Assembly (NCBI GenBank): GCA_905182375.1
Contig: CAJJBF010000003.1
Coordinates: 124,001 to 188,000, forward strand
Source of the DNA: Flammeovirgaceae bacterium UBA4465
Lineage (GTDB): Bacteria > Bacteroidota > Bacteroidia > Cytophagales > Cyclobacteriaceae
Length of the DNA: 64,000 nucleotides
Reading direction: 5' to 3'
Part shown: positions 17,164 through 26,293 of the stretch, piece by piece
Numbering within the stretch: the first letter of the stretch is position 1
Layout of the letters: each line of letters begins with the position of its first letter
Notes under the pieces: generated by a model
Databases searched by the model: none
Seen by the model: only the letters and a program-made list of their open reading frames with translations
What the model was told of the DNA's origin: nothing
Program-made: the position numbers and the translations under genes

Positions 17164-17718
17164 ATGGGCTGGAATCATTTTTTTGCTCTTTTTTGTGTTC
17201 TAGTGGCTCTTTGTATAGTTGGTGAAACTTCTTGTAAGAGTAGAAAAGAGTTGCTCAATCAGGAAATATATAATGGCCCCATCATGGAGATGTCAAATGT
17301 AAATACCATGATGACCGACTCAGGTAAGTTAATTCTTCGACTGAAGGCCCCTGACCAATTACAATTTGGAAATGGTGATAAAGGTTGGCCCAATGGACTA
17401 GTATTGGAGTATTACTCCTCCCCTAACAAGCCCATTTGTACCTTTCGCTCAAACTCTGCGGATTTCAATGCTAAAGAAAACCTTTACAAAGGAGATGGAA
17501 ATGTCGTAGTTAAAAATGTAGACACTGGTGATGAACTCAATACAGAATTATTGTTTTGGAGTCCTGCAGAAGAAAAATTTTATACCGATAATTTTGTTAC
17601 CATTATTTCGGATGGTGAAGTTCATACGGGCAAAGGCTTGTCTGCCAATCAAGATTTTTCATCTTATGAAATCTTGGAACCCGCTGGAACGATCCAAATA
17701 GAAGAAGAGGATATATAA
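17164..17718 (+). CDS. lptC: LPS export protein LptC-like
   Basis: The ATG at 17164 gives a 184-residue protein with one N-terminal hydrophobic anchor (FFALFCVLVALCIVGETSC) and an LptC-type jellyroll. Typical stretches are MTDSGKLILRLKAPD, CTFRSNSADFNAKENLYKGDGNVVV, TELLFWSPAEEKFYTDNFVTI and the HTGKGLSANQDFSSYEI end. LptC hands LPS from the inner-membrane LptBFG complex to LptA. A cysteine after the hydrophobic stretch suggests a lipoprotein, as is common for Bacteroidota LptC. Context in the run coaX-OMP-TPR-lptC-CNNM protein-PPIase supports the call. Confidence 0.85.
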   Translation: MGWNHFFALFCVLVALCIVGETSCKSRKELLNQEIYNGPIMEMSNVNTMMTDSGKLILRLKAPDQLQFGNGDKGWPNGLVLEYYSSPNKPICTFRSNSADFNAKENLYKGDGNVVVKNVDTGDELNTELLFWSPAEEKFYTDNFVTIISDGEVHTGKGLSANQDFSSYEILEPAGTIQIEEEDI

Positions 17719-17736
17719 CTAAGACCCACCCCAGCT

Positions 17737-17928
17737 TTGACTAAAAAAAATGCAATTATTTTTTATTCGGCCATTGGATTTTTCCTCATTGGACTTTATG
17801 AAGCCTTATTTTTAGGAATTGAAAATTCCTACGGGGTTTTCATGTTTAGTATTGCCTTATTATTTCTTTCCACACTGAAAAAAATATGTCAGAAAAAAAT
17901 CCAAAAAAAAATAAGAAAAAAAAAGTAA
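17737..17928 (+). CDS. Small two-helix membrane protein
   Basis: A 63-residue frame starting with TTG at 17737. It has two hydrophobic helices (about residues 4-24, NAIIFYSAIGFFLIGLYEAL, and 32-48, GVFMFSIALLFLSTL) and a lysine-rich tail ending KKKIRKKK-like. It fits neatly between lptC (18 bases before) and the CNNM/CBS gene (16 bases after), where Bacteroidota often carry a short membrane gene. The family was not recognised. The start codon is uncertain because only TTG is available ahead of the first helix. Confidence 0.6.
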   Translation: MTKKNAIIFYSAIGFFLIGLYEALFLGIENSYGVFMFSIALLFLSTLKKICQKKIQKKIRKKK

Positions 17929-17944
17929 AAAAATCTAAAAAGAG

Positions 17945-19225
17945 ATGATCATCGATCCTCTATTAATGATTTGTATATGTTTAATTTTTTCCGGATTCTT
18001 TTCTGGTATGGAAATCGCATATATATCAGCAGATAAATTAAGAATTGAGATGCTCTCTCAAAAGAAAGGATTAATGGCTTCTTCTTTGTCCTATTTTCAA
18101 AGGCATCGTGCCCGTTTTTTATCCACTACTTTGGTCGGTAATAATTTAGCCTTAGTCTTGTACGGTATCCTTATGGCAAATCTGTTAGAGCCTAGAATTC
18201 TCAACACCCTTCCCCATTGGATAGATAGCCCGATCATTGCCTTAGTCATACAAACTTTAATCGCAACATTTATTGTATTAATCACCGCCGAATTCCTCCC
18301 TAAGAGTCTTTTTTTATTAAATCCAAACACCTTACTTCGAATATTTTCTCTTCCTATGATGGGACTGTTCGTACTCATGTCTCCATTGGTTTGGATGGTT
18401 GAGATCATTTCCAAATTCATTGTTACTCGAATTTTTCAACTTTCCTATGCTGAGAATCAATCCTTATTTGCCCTGACCGATCTCAACAACTTTATCAAGA
18501 AGAATACGGAGCATTCTGAAATCGAAGATCAAGAGATCGATGTGAAGTTTTTTAATAATGCTATCGAATTCAAAGAAATCCAAGTTCGAGAATGTATGAT
18601 TCCCAGAACAGAAATTATCGCGGTTGACATTAATGATGATTTACTTAAGCTTAGTGCTGCTTTTATTGACAGTGGCCACTCCAAAATCATCGTATACAAA
18701 GAAAATATTGATAATGTTATTGGCTATTGTCATTCTTTAGAAATGTTTAAAAAGCCCAAATCAATAAAAGACATATTAACCACGATATTGATTATTCCAG
18801 AAACAATGCCTGCCAATGAACTTTTGGTTAAGCTCATTGCTGACCAAAAGAGCCTGGCACTGGTAGTAGATGAATTTGGTGGTACCGCAGGTTTGGTGAG
18901 TATAGAAGATGTCATGGAGGAGATCTTTGGTGAGATAAGGGATGAGCATGACGATGAGTTTTTAATTGAACAAAAAATCGCAGAAAACATTTACCTTCTG
19001 AGTGCTCGGCACGAAATCGACGCCCTCAACGAAAAATATAATTGGTCATTGCCTAAAGGCGATTATGATACTTTAGGTGGGCTTATTTTAGCTAAAAATG
19101 AAGATATTCCTACGATCCAAGATGAGATTGGTATCGATCATTTCCTTTTTCAAATAATCAACATGGAGGACAATCGAATCGATCAAGTTCGGCTCACAAT
19201 ACAAAATTATAAGGACCCATTGTAA
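17945..19225 (+). CDS. CNNM/HlyC-CorC family membrane protein (hemolysin family)
   Basis: A 426-residue protein with an N-terminal CNNM (DUF21) transmembrane domain (about residues 1-180; four helices, including LLMICICLIFSGFFSGMEIAYIS). A CBS pair follows (about 205-330; MIPRTEIIAVDI, VVDEFGGTAGLVSIEDVMEEIFGE), then a C-terminal transporter-associated domain. Members are linked to divalent-cation homeostasis in the inner membrane. It is a paralogue of gldE at 29537-30814. It lies in the lptC-PPIase gene run. Confidence 0.88.
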   Translation: MIIDPLLMICICLIFSGFFSGMEIAYISADKLRIEMLSQKKGLMASSLSYFQRHRARFLSTTLVGNNLALVLYGILMANLLEPRILNTLPHWIDSPIIALVIQTLIATFIVLITAEFLPKSLFLLNPNTLLRIFSLPMMGLFVLMSPLVWMVEIISKFIVTRIFQLSYAENQSLFALTDLNNFIKKNTEHSEIEDQEIDVKFFNNAIEFKEIQVRECMIPRTEIIAVDINDDLLKLSAAFIDSGHSKIIVYKENIDNVIGYCHSLEMFKKPKSIKDILTTILIIPETMPANELLVKLIADQKSLALVVDEFGGTAGLVSIEDVMEEIFGEIRDEHDDEFLIEQKIAENIYLLSARHEIDALNEKYNWSLPKGDYDTLGGLILAKNEDIPTIQDEIGIDHFLFQIINMEDNRIDQVRLTIQNYKDPL

Positions 19226-19265
19226 ATCAATGGTTTAGATCATTTTTATATTCCATTCAAAACGC

Positions 19266-19273
19266 TATTTTTG
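19266..19273 (+). promoter_or_regulatory. -7 promoter box (TATTTTTG) for PPIase gene
   Basis: TATTTTTG matches TAnnTTTG and lies 28 bases before the ATG at 19302, in the short gap after the CNNM gene. A matching TTTG at about 19 bases upstream was not found. Confidence 0.4.
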
Positions 19274-19301
19274 CGTTCCTTGTTTTAAACAAAAAAATAA
19301 T

Positions 19302-21425
19302 ATGGCGTTGATTAACACACTTAGGCAAAAAGCTGGTAAAATCGTTGTTGGTTTTGTTGCTTTTTCTATGTTCTCATTCATTCTTACGGATTTATTTCAA
19401 GGAAATTCCTTTTTTAATGGGGGCTCTAACGAGATCGGCGAAATTAATTCTAACACCATTAGTTATCCCCAGTTTCAACAAAAAGTTGACGAACTCTCTC
19501 AAAATTTTCAACTAAATACAGGTAGAAGTCCATTAGCGGAAGATTTGGAACAAATCAGACAGCAGGCATGGCAACAGTTTATTATTGAGAATATATTTGA
19601 TGAAGAGTATGCTGCTCTCGGCTTGGATGTAACCACCCCCGAATTGATAGATATGGTTCAAGGAGTAAATATCCATCCCCAAATCAGACAAATATTCGCT
19701 GACCCCAATACAGGGGTTTTCGATAAACAAAATATCATTAGCTTTTTACAGCAGCTCAATAATGCCCCACCACAACAAAGACAGTCATGGCTCACTTTTG
19801 AAGCCTCTCTACCGGCATCTAGGCGGTTAACTAAATACGAAAATTTATTAGCCTTAACTAAGTATGCTAACATTCATGAAGCCAAAGTAGCTTATAAAAA
19901 GAATGCAAGTCTGACGGCTGCCTATTTATATGTGCCGTTCTTCTCTGTAAACGATTCGCTGGTGACAGTAACGGAATCAGAAATTGAATCCTATCTCCGT
20001 AAAAATGCGGATCAATACAAAAGAGACGCTTCTAAAGATGCCAAATACGTTATATTTCCCATCGCTCCATCATCCGAAGATACCGCTTTTGTAAAAGAAG
20101 AAATGATGGTTATTAGGGAAACCCTTTTATCTGGACAAAATGATTCTGTTTTTGCCGAAATTAACTCTGACGGAATTACCCCATTTGGCACCTATAACCC
20201 GAATAACTTACCGTCATGGTTAAATTTAAATCCGGACGCTCTCGAAGTAGGTTATGTGTCTGATCTCATCTTATCCAATGACGCTTATACTGTTTACAAA
20301 ATAAGTAACATTCAGCAAGGAGATGAATTCTATTTACGTGCAAGTCATATTTTGTTCAAAGCCGAAAATGAAAGTGGTTCAGCTAAGGCCCAAGCCAAAA
20401 AAGAGGCACAGCGTGTCTTAGCAGAAATCAAAAGGGGTGCTAACTTTGCTGAAATGGCTCGGATCTACGGCACTGATGGTACCGCGTCGAGAGGTGGGGA
20501 TTTGGGGTGGTTTGGTGAAAATTCAGATTTTGATCAAAAATTCAAAGATGCCTCTTTTTCCAAGCGAGGCAAAGGGCTCTTCTCCAGTATAGTTGAAACC
20601 ACATTTGGCTACCATATCATTGAGGTCACAGAGGCAAAAACAAATACCATTTACAAAATTGCTCAGATTGAAAAAGAACTGTTTTCATCAGATCAAACAC
20701 TCAACACCATTTATCGCCAAGCAGAATTATTTGCGTCAGAAACTTCAAACGAGAGTACTTTTATCGAAACTGCCACTGAGAAGGGTTATGAAATTCGTAA
20801 GGCCTTAAAAGTAAGTAAGGATGATAAATTAATAGGAGGCCTTGCAGACGCTCGAAATATCGTGTTTTGGTTGTTCAATGAAGCCTCAAATGGTGAAGTA
20901 TCCGAAGTTTTTGAACTTGACAAAAGATACGTTGTAGCCATCCAAACGGGAGCACAAGAAGAAGGTACTGCCCAAATGGAAGATGTAACCAATGAACTGA
21001 AAAGAAAAGTACTAGATGATAAAAAGGCCGAGCTGATTATCTCTCGCTTATCAGCATTGACTGGCCCTTATGATGAAATGAATACGGCCTATGGATCTGG
21101 GGGGAGAATTGGCGTAGCTGACCTGAATTTAAGTGCCAATAATATTCCAAATATTGGATTTGCTCCAGAGGCTATTGGTGTTGCTTTTTCCCTGGAAGAA
21201 GGAGAAGCCACCGCCCCTTTTAAGATACAGAATGGGGTAATTATGCTCACGGTCACAACTAAAACCTCGTTAGAAGAACTTAGTGACTACGAAGCCTACA
21301 GGAATGTTGTCCTCAATGCACAAACAGAAGTAAGAAGAAGAGAAGATCCTTTTACCTATCAAAACATCTATAATGCACTCATTGAATCTGTTGAAATAGT
21401 AGATAATAGATATAAGTTTTATTGA
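19302..21425 (+). CDS. Peptidylprolyl isomerase, PpiD/SurA-like
   Basis: A 707-residue chaperone with an N-terminal membrane anchor (residues about 12-34, KIVVGFVAFSMFSFILTDLF) and a SurA-N-like helical region with AYKKNASLTAAYLYVP. A parvulin domain follows (about 345-450; LRASHILFKAENESG, GANFAEMARIYGTDGTASRGGDLGWFG, FGYHIIEV), then a second, degenerate parvulin-like region. It faces the periplasm and helps fold outer-membrane proteins. The overall layout matches PpiD of Bacteroidota. A weak terminator follows the stop. Confidence 0.9.
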   Translation: MALINTLRQKAGKIVVGFVAFSMFSFILTDLFQGNSFFNGGSNEIGEINSNTISYPQFQQKVDELSQNFQLNTGRSPLAEDLEQIRQQAWQQFIIENIFDEEYAALGLDVTTPELIDMVQGVNIHPQIRQIFADPNTGVFDKQNIISFLQQLNNAPPQQRQSWLTFEASLPASRRLTKYENLLALTKYANIHEAKVAYKKNASLTAAYLYVPFFSVNDSLVTVTESEIESYLRKNADQYKRDASKDAKYVIFPIAPSSEDTAFVKEEMMVIRETLLSGQNDSVFAEINSDGITPFGTYNPNNLPSWLNLNPDALEVGYVSDLILSNDAYTVYKISNIQQGDEFYLRASHILFKAENESGSAKAQAKKEAQRVLAEIKRGANFAEMARIYGTDGTASRGGDLGWFGENSDFDQKFKDASFSKRGKGLFSSIVETTFGYHIIEVTEAKTNTIYKIAQIEKELFSSDQTLNTIYRQAELFASETSNESTFIETATEKGYEIRKALKVSKDDKLIGGLADARNIVFWLFNEASNGEVSEVFELDKRYVVAIQTGAQEEGTAQMEDVTNELKRKVLDDKKAELIISRLSALTGPYDEMNTAYGSGGRIGVADLNLSANNIPNIGFAPEAIGVAFSLEEGEATAPFKIQNGVIMLTVTTKTSLEELSDYEAYRNVVLNAQTEVRRREDPFTYQNIYNALIESVEIVDNRYKFY

Positions 21426-21450
21426 TCAAAAAAAATTATACCCCTAAAGC

Positions 21451-21470
21451 CTGTCGCATGACAGACTTTT
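21451..21470 (+). terminator. Terminator-like hairpin after PPIase gene
   Basis: CTGTC-GCAT-GACAG followed by ACTTTT, 26 bases after the PPIase stop. The stem is 5 bp and the T-run short, so this may be partial or leaky before the DUF493 gene. Confidence 0.4.
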
Positions 21471-21483
21471 AGATCTTCATCTA

Positions 21484-21744
21484 ATGAATTGCGACGTTCA
21501 ACAATTTAAAGAAAACCTGGAAGCCAATCATGACTTCCCCTGCAATTATATGTTTAAGTTTATTGTCCCCTTGAACAAGAAAGAAGCACTGATCAATTTA
21601 CTTCCAAAAGTGGCGTTCAAAATAAAAACAAGTGCTAATAACAAATTTATTAGTATCACGCTCAGCGTGGAAATGGAATCGAGTGATAAAGTAATTGATA
21701 TTTATAACCAAGTCTATCAAATAGAAGGCATCATCGCAATATAA
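21484..21744 (+). CDS. DUF493 family protein (YbeD-like)
   Basis: An 86-residue protein matching DUF493/YbeD, a small ferredoxin-like fold. Typical features are FPCNYMFKFIVP, the KTSANNKFISITLSVEMES central strand block and the C-terminal VIDIYNQVYQIEGIIAI. The family is widespread and thought to be regulatory, but its function is not settled. It is followed after 2 bases by the pterin dehydratase gene. Confidence 0.8.
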   Translation: MNCDVQQFKENLEANHDFPCNYMFKFIVPLNKKEALINLLPKVAFKIKTSANNKFISITLSVEMESSDKVIDIYNQVYQIEGIIAI

Positions 21745-21746
21745 CT

Positions 21747-21989
21747 ATGTGGAAAGAAGATCATAAAACTCTCACACGAACTTTTAAATTCAAAAATTTC
21801 AGTAAGGCTTTTTCATTCATGACGCAAGTCGCTATCGAAGCTGAAAAGCTCAATCATCATCCCAACTGGTCCAATGAATACAATGTGGTCATCATCAATC
21901 TTTCTACACATGATGCAGGTAATATCATCACTAACAAAGATCGAGAATTGGCACAAGCCATAGATGGCCTTTTAGAAGATGCTGGATAA
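21747..21989 (+). CDS. 4a-hydroxytetrahydrobiopterin dehydratase (pterin carbinolamine dehydratase)
   Basis: An 80-residue protein with the PCD signature: FKNFSKAFSFMTQVAIEAEKLNHHPNW with the paired histidines, then VVIINLSTHDAGNIITNKDRELA. It dehydrates 4a-hydroxy-pterins formed by aromatic amino-acid hydroxylases, in the cytoplasm. It is slightly shorter than typical because the N-terminal part is minimal. It overlaps rsmI by 11 bases. No hydroxylase gene is in the window. Confidence 0.88.
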   Translation: MWKEDHKTLTRTFKFKNFSKAFSFMTQVAIEAEKLNHHPNWSNEYNVVIINLSTHDAGNIITNKDRELAQAIDGLLEDAG

Positions 21990-22665
21990 TACCGCTCTTT
22001 TTTTGGTACCAACCCCTATCGGAAATCTTGCGGATATGTCCTTTAGAGCCATTGAAGTACTGAAAACTGTAGACCTCATACTAGCCGAGGATACGCGTAC
22101 AAGCGGAGTTTTGCTTAAACACTATGAGATTCAAACACCCATGAAAAGTTTTCATGCACACAACGAGCATCAACAAACCGAGGTCGTGATCAAAAAATTA
22201 GAGGAAGGTGTCAAAATTGCTCTTATTTCTGACGCTGGAAGTCCAGGTATTTCTGATCCCGGCTATCTATTGGCCAAATCAGCACTTGATGCTCAACTTC
22301 AAATAGAAGCCTTACCCGGTCCAACCGCCCTCATTCCGGCAATTATTAAATCTGGATTTCCCAATAACCGATTTGTTTTTGAAGGCTTTCTCCCCCAAAA
22401 GAAAGGACGTGCCTCCAGAATCAATTCATTAAAAAATGAAGAAAGGACCCTAATCTTTTATGAGTCCCCCCATCGAATACTAAAAACATTAATACAATTT
22501 GAAGCTGCTTACGGGGAGGATCGTAAAGTGTCTGTTTCCAGGGAATTGAGTAAAAAGTTCGAACAAACTATAAACGGTTCCTTATCCTCGGTACGTACCC
22601 ATTTTGAAAGTCACAAACCCAAAGGAGAATTTGTCATTGTTTTATCGGGTAATGCTATCAAATGA
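21979..22665 (+). CDS. rsmI: 16S rRNA (cytidine-1402-2'-O)-methyltransferase RsmI
   Basis: A 228-residue SAM methyltransferase of the tetrapyrrole-methylase fold. It has FLVPTPIGNLADMSFRAIE, ILAEDTRTSGVLLKHYEI, SDAGSPGISDPGYLL and LPGPTALIPAIIKSGFPNNRF, all diagnostic of RsmI. It methylates the ribose of C1402 in the ribosomal decoding centre. It overlaps the pterin dehydratase gene upstream by 11 bases and the next gene by 4, so it sits in a coupled run. Confidence 0.94.
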   Translation: MLDNTALFLVPTPIGNLADMSFRAIEVLKTVDLILAEDTRTSGVLLKHYEIQTPMKSFHAHNEHQQTEVVIKKLEEGVKIALISDAGSPGISDPGYLLAKSALDAQLQIEALPGPTALIPAIIKSGFPNNRFVFEGFLPQKKGRASRINSLKNEERTLIFYESPHRILKTLIQFEAAYGEDRKVSVSRELSKKFEQTINGSLSSVRTHFESHKPKGEFVIVLSGNAIK

Positions 22666-23447
22666 ACTTAGAAAAAATCATTAAAGAGGCCCTTCCAGCT
22701 CTTCAAAAAACGGGCATATGGATTCAAAACGAGGCCCAATCTTTTGATCTCAATAAAGTAGTTCTCAAAGGTAAGAATGACCTAGTTTCCTACGTGGATA
22801 AAGAAGCCGAAAAAAAATTAGTTACTGATTTAAAAAATATCCTACCAGAAGCCGGATTTATCACCGAAGAAGATACCGCTGATGATGATCAAAAAGAATT
22901 TACCTGGATTGTCGATCCCCTAGATGGCACAACTAATTTCATACATGGTCTGCCCATATATTCTATCAGCGTTGGGCTCTTACAAGGCAAAGATATTGTG
23001 GGAGGTATCGTTTATGAATTAAATAAAAATGAACTCTTTTATGCTTGGAAAGGTGGAGGTGCTTTTTTAAACGATAACCCAATCCGTGTGGCCCCTACCC
23101 AAGATTTATCCAATAGCCTACTGGCAACGGGCTTCCCTTATTACCAATCCGATAAATTAGATAACTACCTAGCCATTATCAAAGATTTGATGATGCACTC
23201 ACATGGCTTGAGAAGGCTGGGAAGTGCTGCGGTAGACCTTGCCTATGTAGCCTGCGGCAGGTGTGAAGGATTTTTTGAGTACAACCTAAACGCTTGGGAT
23301 ATTGCGGCTGGAATACTCTTAGTACAAGAAGCTGGTGGCAGTGTAACTGATTTCTCTGGAGGAAATAACGCGCTTTTTGGTCGAGAATTGGTTGCCGCAG
23401 GGAACATACATGATGACCTATTAAAAAGCATTCAAAAATATTGGTAG
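22662..23447 (+). CDS. Inositol monophosphatase family protein
   Basis: A 261-residue phosphatase of the IMPase/SuhB family. The metal-binding motifs are ITEEDT (first Glu ligands), WIVDPLDGTTNFIHGLP (DPxDGT) and NAWDIAAGILLVQEAGG (WD). It hydrolyses sugar or inositol phosphates with magnesium. The physiological substrate is not evident. Its ATG overlaps the rsmI stop (ATGA), and a strong terminator follows at 23468, ending the DUF493 to IMPase run. Confidence 0.92.
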   Translation: MNLEKIIKEALPALQKTGIWIQNEAQSFDLNKVVLKGKNDLVSYVDKEAEKKLVTDLKNILPEAGFITEEDTADDDQKEFTWIVDPLDGTTNFIHGLPIYSISVGLLQGKDIVGGIVYELNKNELFYAWKGGGAFLNDNPIRVAPTQDLSNSLLATGFPYYQSDKLDNYLAIIKDLMMHSHGLRRLGSAAVDLAYVACGRCEGFFEYNLNAWDIAAGILLVQEAGGSVTDFSGGNNALFGRELVAAGNIHDDLLKSIQKYW

Positions 23448-23467
23448 TTATCTTATTAGGCTCATTC

Positions 23468-23487
23468 AAGGTTGCCAACCTTTTTTT
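23468..23487 (+). terminator. Intrinsic terminator after IMPase gene
   Basis: AAGGTT-GCC-AACCTT, a 6-bp perfect stem with a 3-base loop, followed by further Ts, 21 bases past the stop codon. It is the best-formed plus-strand terminator in this part of the window. Confidence 0.7.
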
Positions 23488-23566
23488 AATTATAATAACC
23501 CCCCATTGATTCAATTTATATTTAATTTTAAGATCCTTAAAAAAATAAAAAATCCAACAAGATACT

Positions 23567-24784
23567 ATGCCTTCAACGTTTCGTGCTTTTACCCTTATTT
23601 TTAGCCTCCTCTGCTTTCTTGGAACTGCATTTAAATCGAGCAGTCAAAACCAACCCATAAAGCTCTCTGAGGAGGCACAAATCAGCGTGATCACTTTTGG
23701 CCCTTACCAAGGCGAACTCTGGTCTGCCTTCGGTCATAATGGCATCAGGGTCTTTGATCCACTCCTTGACATGGATTGGATGTATGACTGGGGTCGATTT
23801 GATTTTGAACAAACTAACTTTTTTTGGAATTTCGCACGAGGAAAAATGTTGTATAGCATAGGGCGTACCCAAAAATATCCAAATGTAAAATCCTTTTACA
23901 TCAAACAAAATCGAAGCGTTAAAGAGCAAGTCCTCAACCTAAGTCAGGCTGAAAATCAAGCTTTCTTTAATTCTCTAGAGCACAATAATCTCCCAGAAAA
24001 CAGGACTTATCTTTATAATTATGTCTACGATAATTGTGCTACTAAAATTCGAGACATCATACAAGAAGTGGTGCCCACAGCAACCTTAGACCTCTCTTTT
24101 AAAGTTCCAAAAAAATCAGTCAGAGATCTTATGGATGATTATTTATCTGATCAGCCTTGGGGTGATTTTATTATAGATGTTGCCTTAGCACATCCCATTG
24201 ATAACGAAGCCTCTGCTGAGACCTATCTCTTTTTACCCGACTATGTCCATTTAGCGCTCGAAGGAGGAACCATTGAAAATATCGTGGATACGCTTCCGTT
24301 GGTCAAAGACTCCATTGCTATCAATGTAATGAAAAATGGAAAATATACTCAAAGTACATTTGACCCTTTCAATACTTTTGTATTGCTCTTTTTTATTGTT
24401 GGATTTGTTACGAATCAAAACTTTAAAAATAAGAAACGGACGCATTGGATAGATATACTATTATTCTCTATAGTTGGTCTCTTTGGCTGGTGGTTTGTAT
24501 TTCTTTGGGGCGTGACGAGTCATCTTTCAATGTACAATTGGAATTTATTATGGGCGCTACCTGTGCATCTCCCTGCGATTTTTTTTCTGAATCAGCTAAA
24601 ATGGCGAAAGGCCCTCAGTCATGCATACAAATTCATTGCCCTTCTCAATTTGTGCCTGCTCCTTTTTTGGGTATTAATCCCGCAACCACTCCACATGGCC
24701 CTCATTCCCTTGATCCTTACCCTAGTGCTCAGAAGTTTTTATATCAGTTATGATTTAAATAAAGCCCCTCAAGCATCTGTTTAA
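23567..24784 (+). CDS. DUF4105 membrane protein
   Basis: A 405-residue protein with a signal peptide (TLIFSLLCFLGTAFKSSSQ) and the DUF4105 periplasmic domain (about 35-230). Features include ISVITFGPYQGELWSAFGHN, the WMYDWGRFDF block and NYVYDNCATKIRDIIQ. Four or five transmembrane helices follow at the C-terminus (about 265-395). The DUF4105 domain is distantly related to NlpC-type cysteine peptidases, with YDNCATK supplying the cysteine. The role is unknown. It is monocistronic between two gaps. Confidence 0.85.
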   Translation: MPSTFRAFTLIFSLLCFLGTAFKSSSQNQPIKLSEEAQISVITFGPYQGELWSAFGHNGIRVFDPLLDMDWMYDWGRFDFEQTNFFWNFARGKMLYSIGRTQKYPNVKSFYIKQNRSVKEQVLNLSQAENQAFFNSLEHNNLPENRTYLYNYVYDNCATKIRDIIQEVVPTATLDLSFKVPKKSVRDLMDDYLSDQPWGDFIIDVALAHPIDNEASAETYLFLPDYVHLALEGGTIENIVDTLPLVKDSIAINVMKNGKYTQSTFDPFNTFVLLFFIVGFVTNQNFKNKKRTHWIDILLFSIVGLFGWWFVFLWGVTSHLSMYNWNLLWALPVHLPAIFFLNQLKWRKALSHAYKFIALLNLCLLLFWVLIPQPLHMALIPLILTLVLRSFYISYDLNKAPQASV

Positions 24785-24873
24785 AAAAGGGCTTACCGCT
24801 TAACTCTAGAAAAAGTTGCCTCCTCAAGCAATCTTTACTATTTTGAGGATCAAATAAAATCAGACATCTATTG

Positions 24874-26178
24874 ATGGTATTTATCCCTATTATCCTCGGT
24901 ATTTTTTTACTGCTCTTCTTAATCACCTTTATTAAGCTTGATACCTTCATTTCATTTATTTTGGTTTGCCTATTTGTCGGAATTGTGGGCGGATTGCCCC
25001 TAGAAGAAACGGTCACAACAGTGCAACTAGGGATAGGAAAAACACTCGGCTCTTTGGTCATTATACTTGGTTTTGGAGCCATGCTAGGTAAGCTCATTGC
25101 CGAGAGTGGTGCGGCAGATAAAATCACCCATAAATTAGTTGCAAAATTTGGACTCAAAAACATTCAATTCTCTCTAATTTTAGTAGGATTCATCATCGGC
25201 ATCCCCTTGTTCTACACCGTGGGATTTGTTATTTTGGTCCCTTTTGCCATTGCTCTAGCAAGTAAAACAAAATTACCCTTACTCTATTTAGGCTTACCTA
25301 TGCTGGCCTCTCTATCGGTTACACATGGCTTTTTACCTCCACATCCAGCGCCAACTGCCATTGCAGGAATATATGGTGCCGCTTTAGATAAAACTATGAT
25401 TTATGGGGCTATCGTAGGTATTCCAGCCATATTGGCTGCTAAATTTCTTCTGTCTGGAACGATGAATCGGCTTGCTCCCAAATTAAAACAGGAATTTATC
25501 GTATCAGAGGCCAACGCTGCATTTAAACCCCCTAATCTCACGGTAAGTCTCATCATCTCATTACTCCCCGTGATCCTTATCGCTGGAAGTTCACTGTATC
25601 ATTTAATTTTTAATTATAATCCAATCATCAATTGGCTAGGTAATCCTGCCATTGCAATGCTTTGCTCAGTCCTCGCCGGCATTTATTTTCTTGGAATCCG
25701 TACCGGTCGCAACATGTCAGAGATCATGATAATCTTAAAGGAAGCTGTATCAAGTATTGCTATGGTATTGCTTATCATCGCTGGAGCTGGTGCCTTCAAG
25801 CAAATCATGATTGCTACTGAAATCAGCCTACAAATAGGTGCTTTTTTCGAATCATTAGGGCTCTCGCCCATCATATTGGCTTGGCTCATTGCAGCCATCA
25901 TTCGAATCATTGTGGGTTCAGCTACGGTTGCTGGTTTAACCGCTGCGGGAATTATGTTACCCATGGTGGAATCTTCAGGCATTGCTCCTGAACTCCTGGT
26001 TTTAGCTACAGGTGCGGGAAGTATCTTTTGCTCCCATATCAATGATAGTGGTTTTTGGCTTTTTAAAGAATATTTTAATATGAGTATCGGGGAAACCCTA
26101 CAATCATGGACCGTAATGGAGAGCATCGTTTCTCTTGTTGGATTGATGGGTGTATTGATACTCAATTTGATCGTTTAA
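24874..26178 (+). CDS. GntP-family gluconate:H+ symporter
   Basis: A permease of about 434 residues with roughly 12 hydrophobic helices over its whole length. GntP-family marks are LIILGFGAMLGKLIAESGAADKI-type helix 2, the LPLLYLGLPMLASLSVTHGFLPPHPAP loop and VGSATVAGLTAAGIMLP followed by GAGSIFCSHINDSGFW. It imports gluconate or a related sugar acid with protons. The ATG at 24874 is used; a TTG directly before it is unlikely to be the start. No gluconate kinase is adjacent, so the substrate is inferred from the family. Confidence 0.9.
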   Translation: MVFIPIILGIFLLLFLITFIKLDTFISFILVCLFVGIVGGLPLEETVTTVQLGIGKTLGSLVIILGFGAMLGKLIAESGAADKITHKLVAKFGLKNIQFSLILVGFIIGIPLFYTVGFVILVPFAIALASKTKLPLLYLGLPMLASLSVTHGFLPPHPAPTAIAGIYGAALDKTMIYGAIVGIPAILAAKFLLSGTMNRLAPKLKQEFIVSEANAAFKPPNLTVSLIISLLPVILIAGSSLYHLIFNYNPIINWLGNPAIAMLCSVLAGIYFLGIRTGRNMSEIMIILKEAVSSIAMVLLIIAGAGAFKQIMIATEISLQIGAFFESLGLSPIILAWLIAAIIRIIVGSATVAGLTAAGIMLPMVESSGIAPELLVLATGAGSIFCSHINDSGFWLFKEYFNMSIGETLQSWTVMESIVSLVGLMGVLILNLIV

Positions 26179-26293
26179 TAAACCTATGGCAATACAAAAT
26201 TCGAGCAAATCAACTCGATCCTCCTACCTACTCCTCCAGGGGGTGTCAGCCGACCGGTATTACGTCTAGACGATACCCTTTATACCTCCCTCA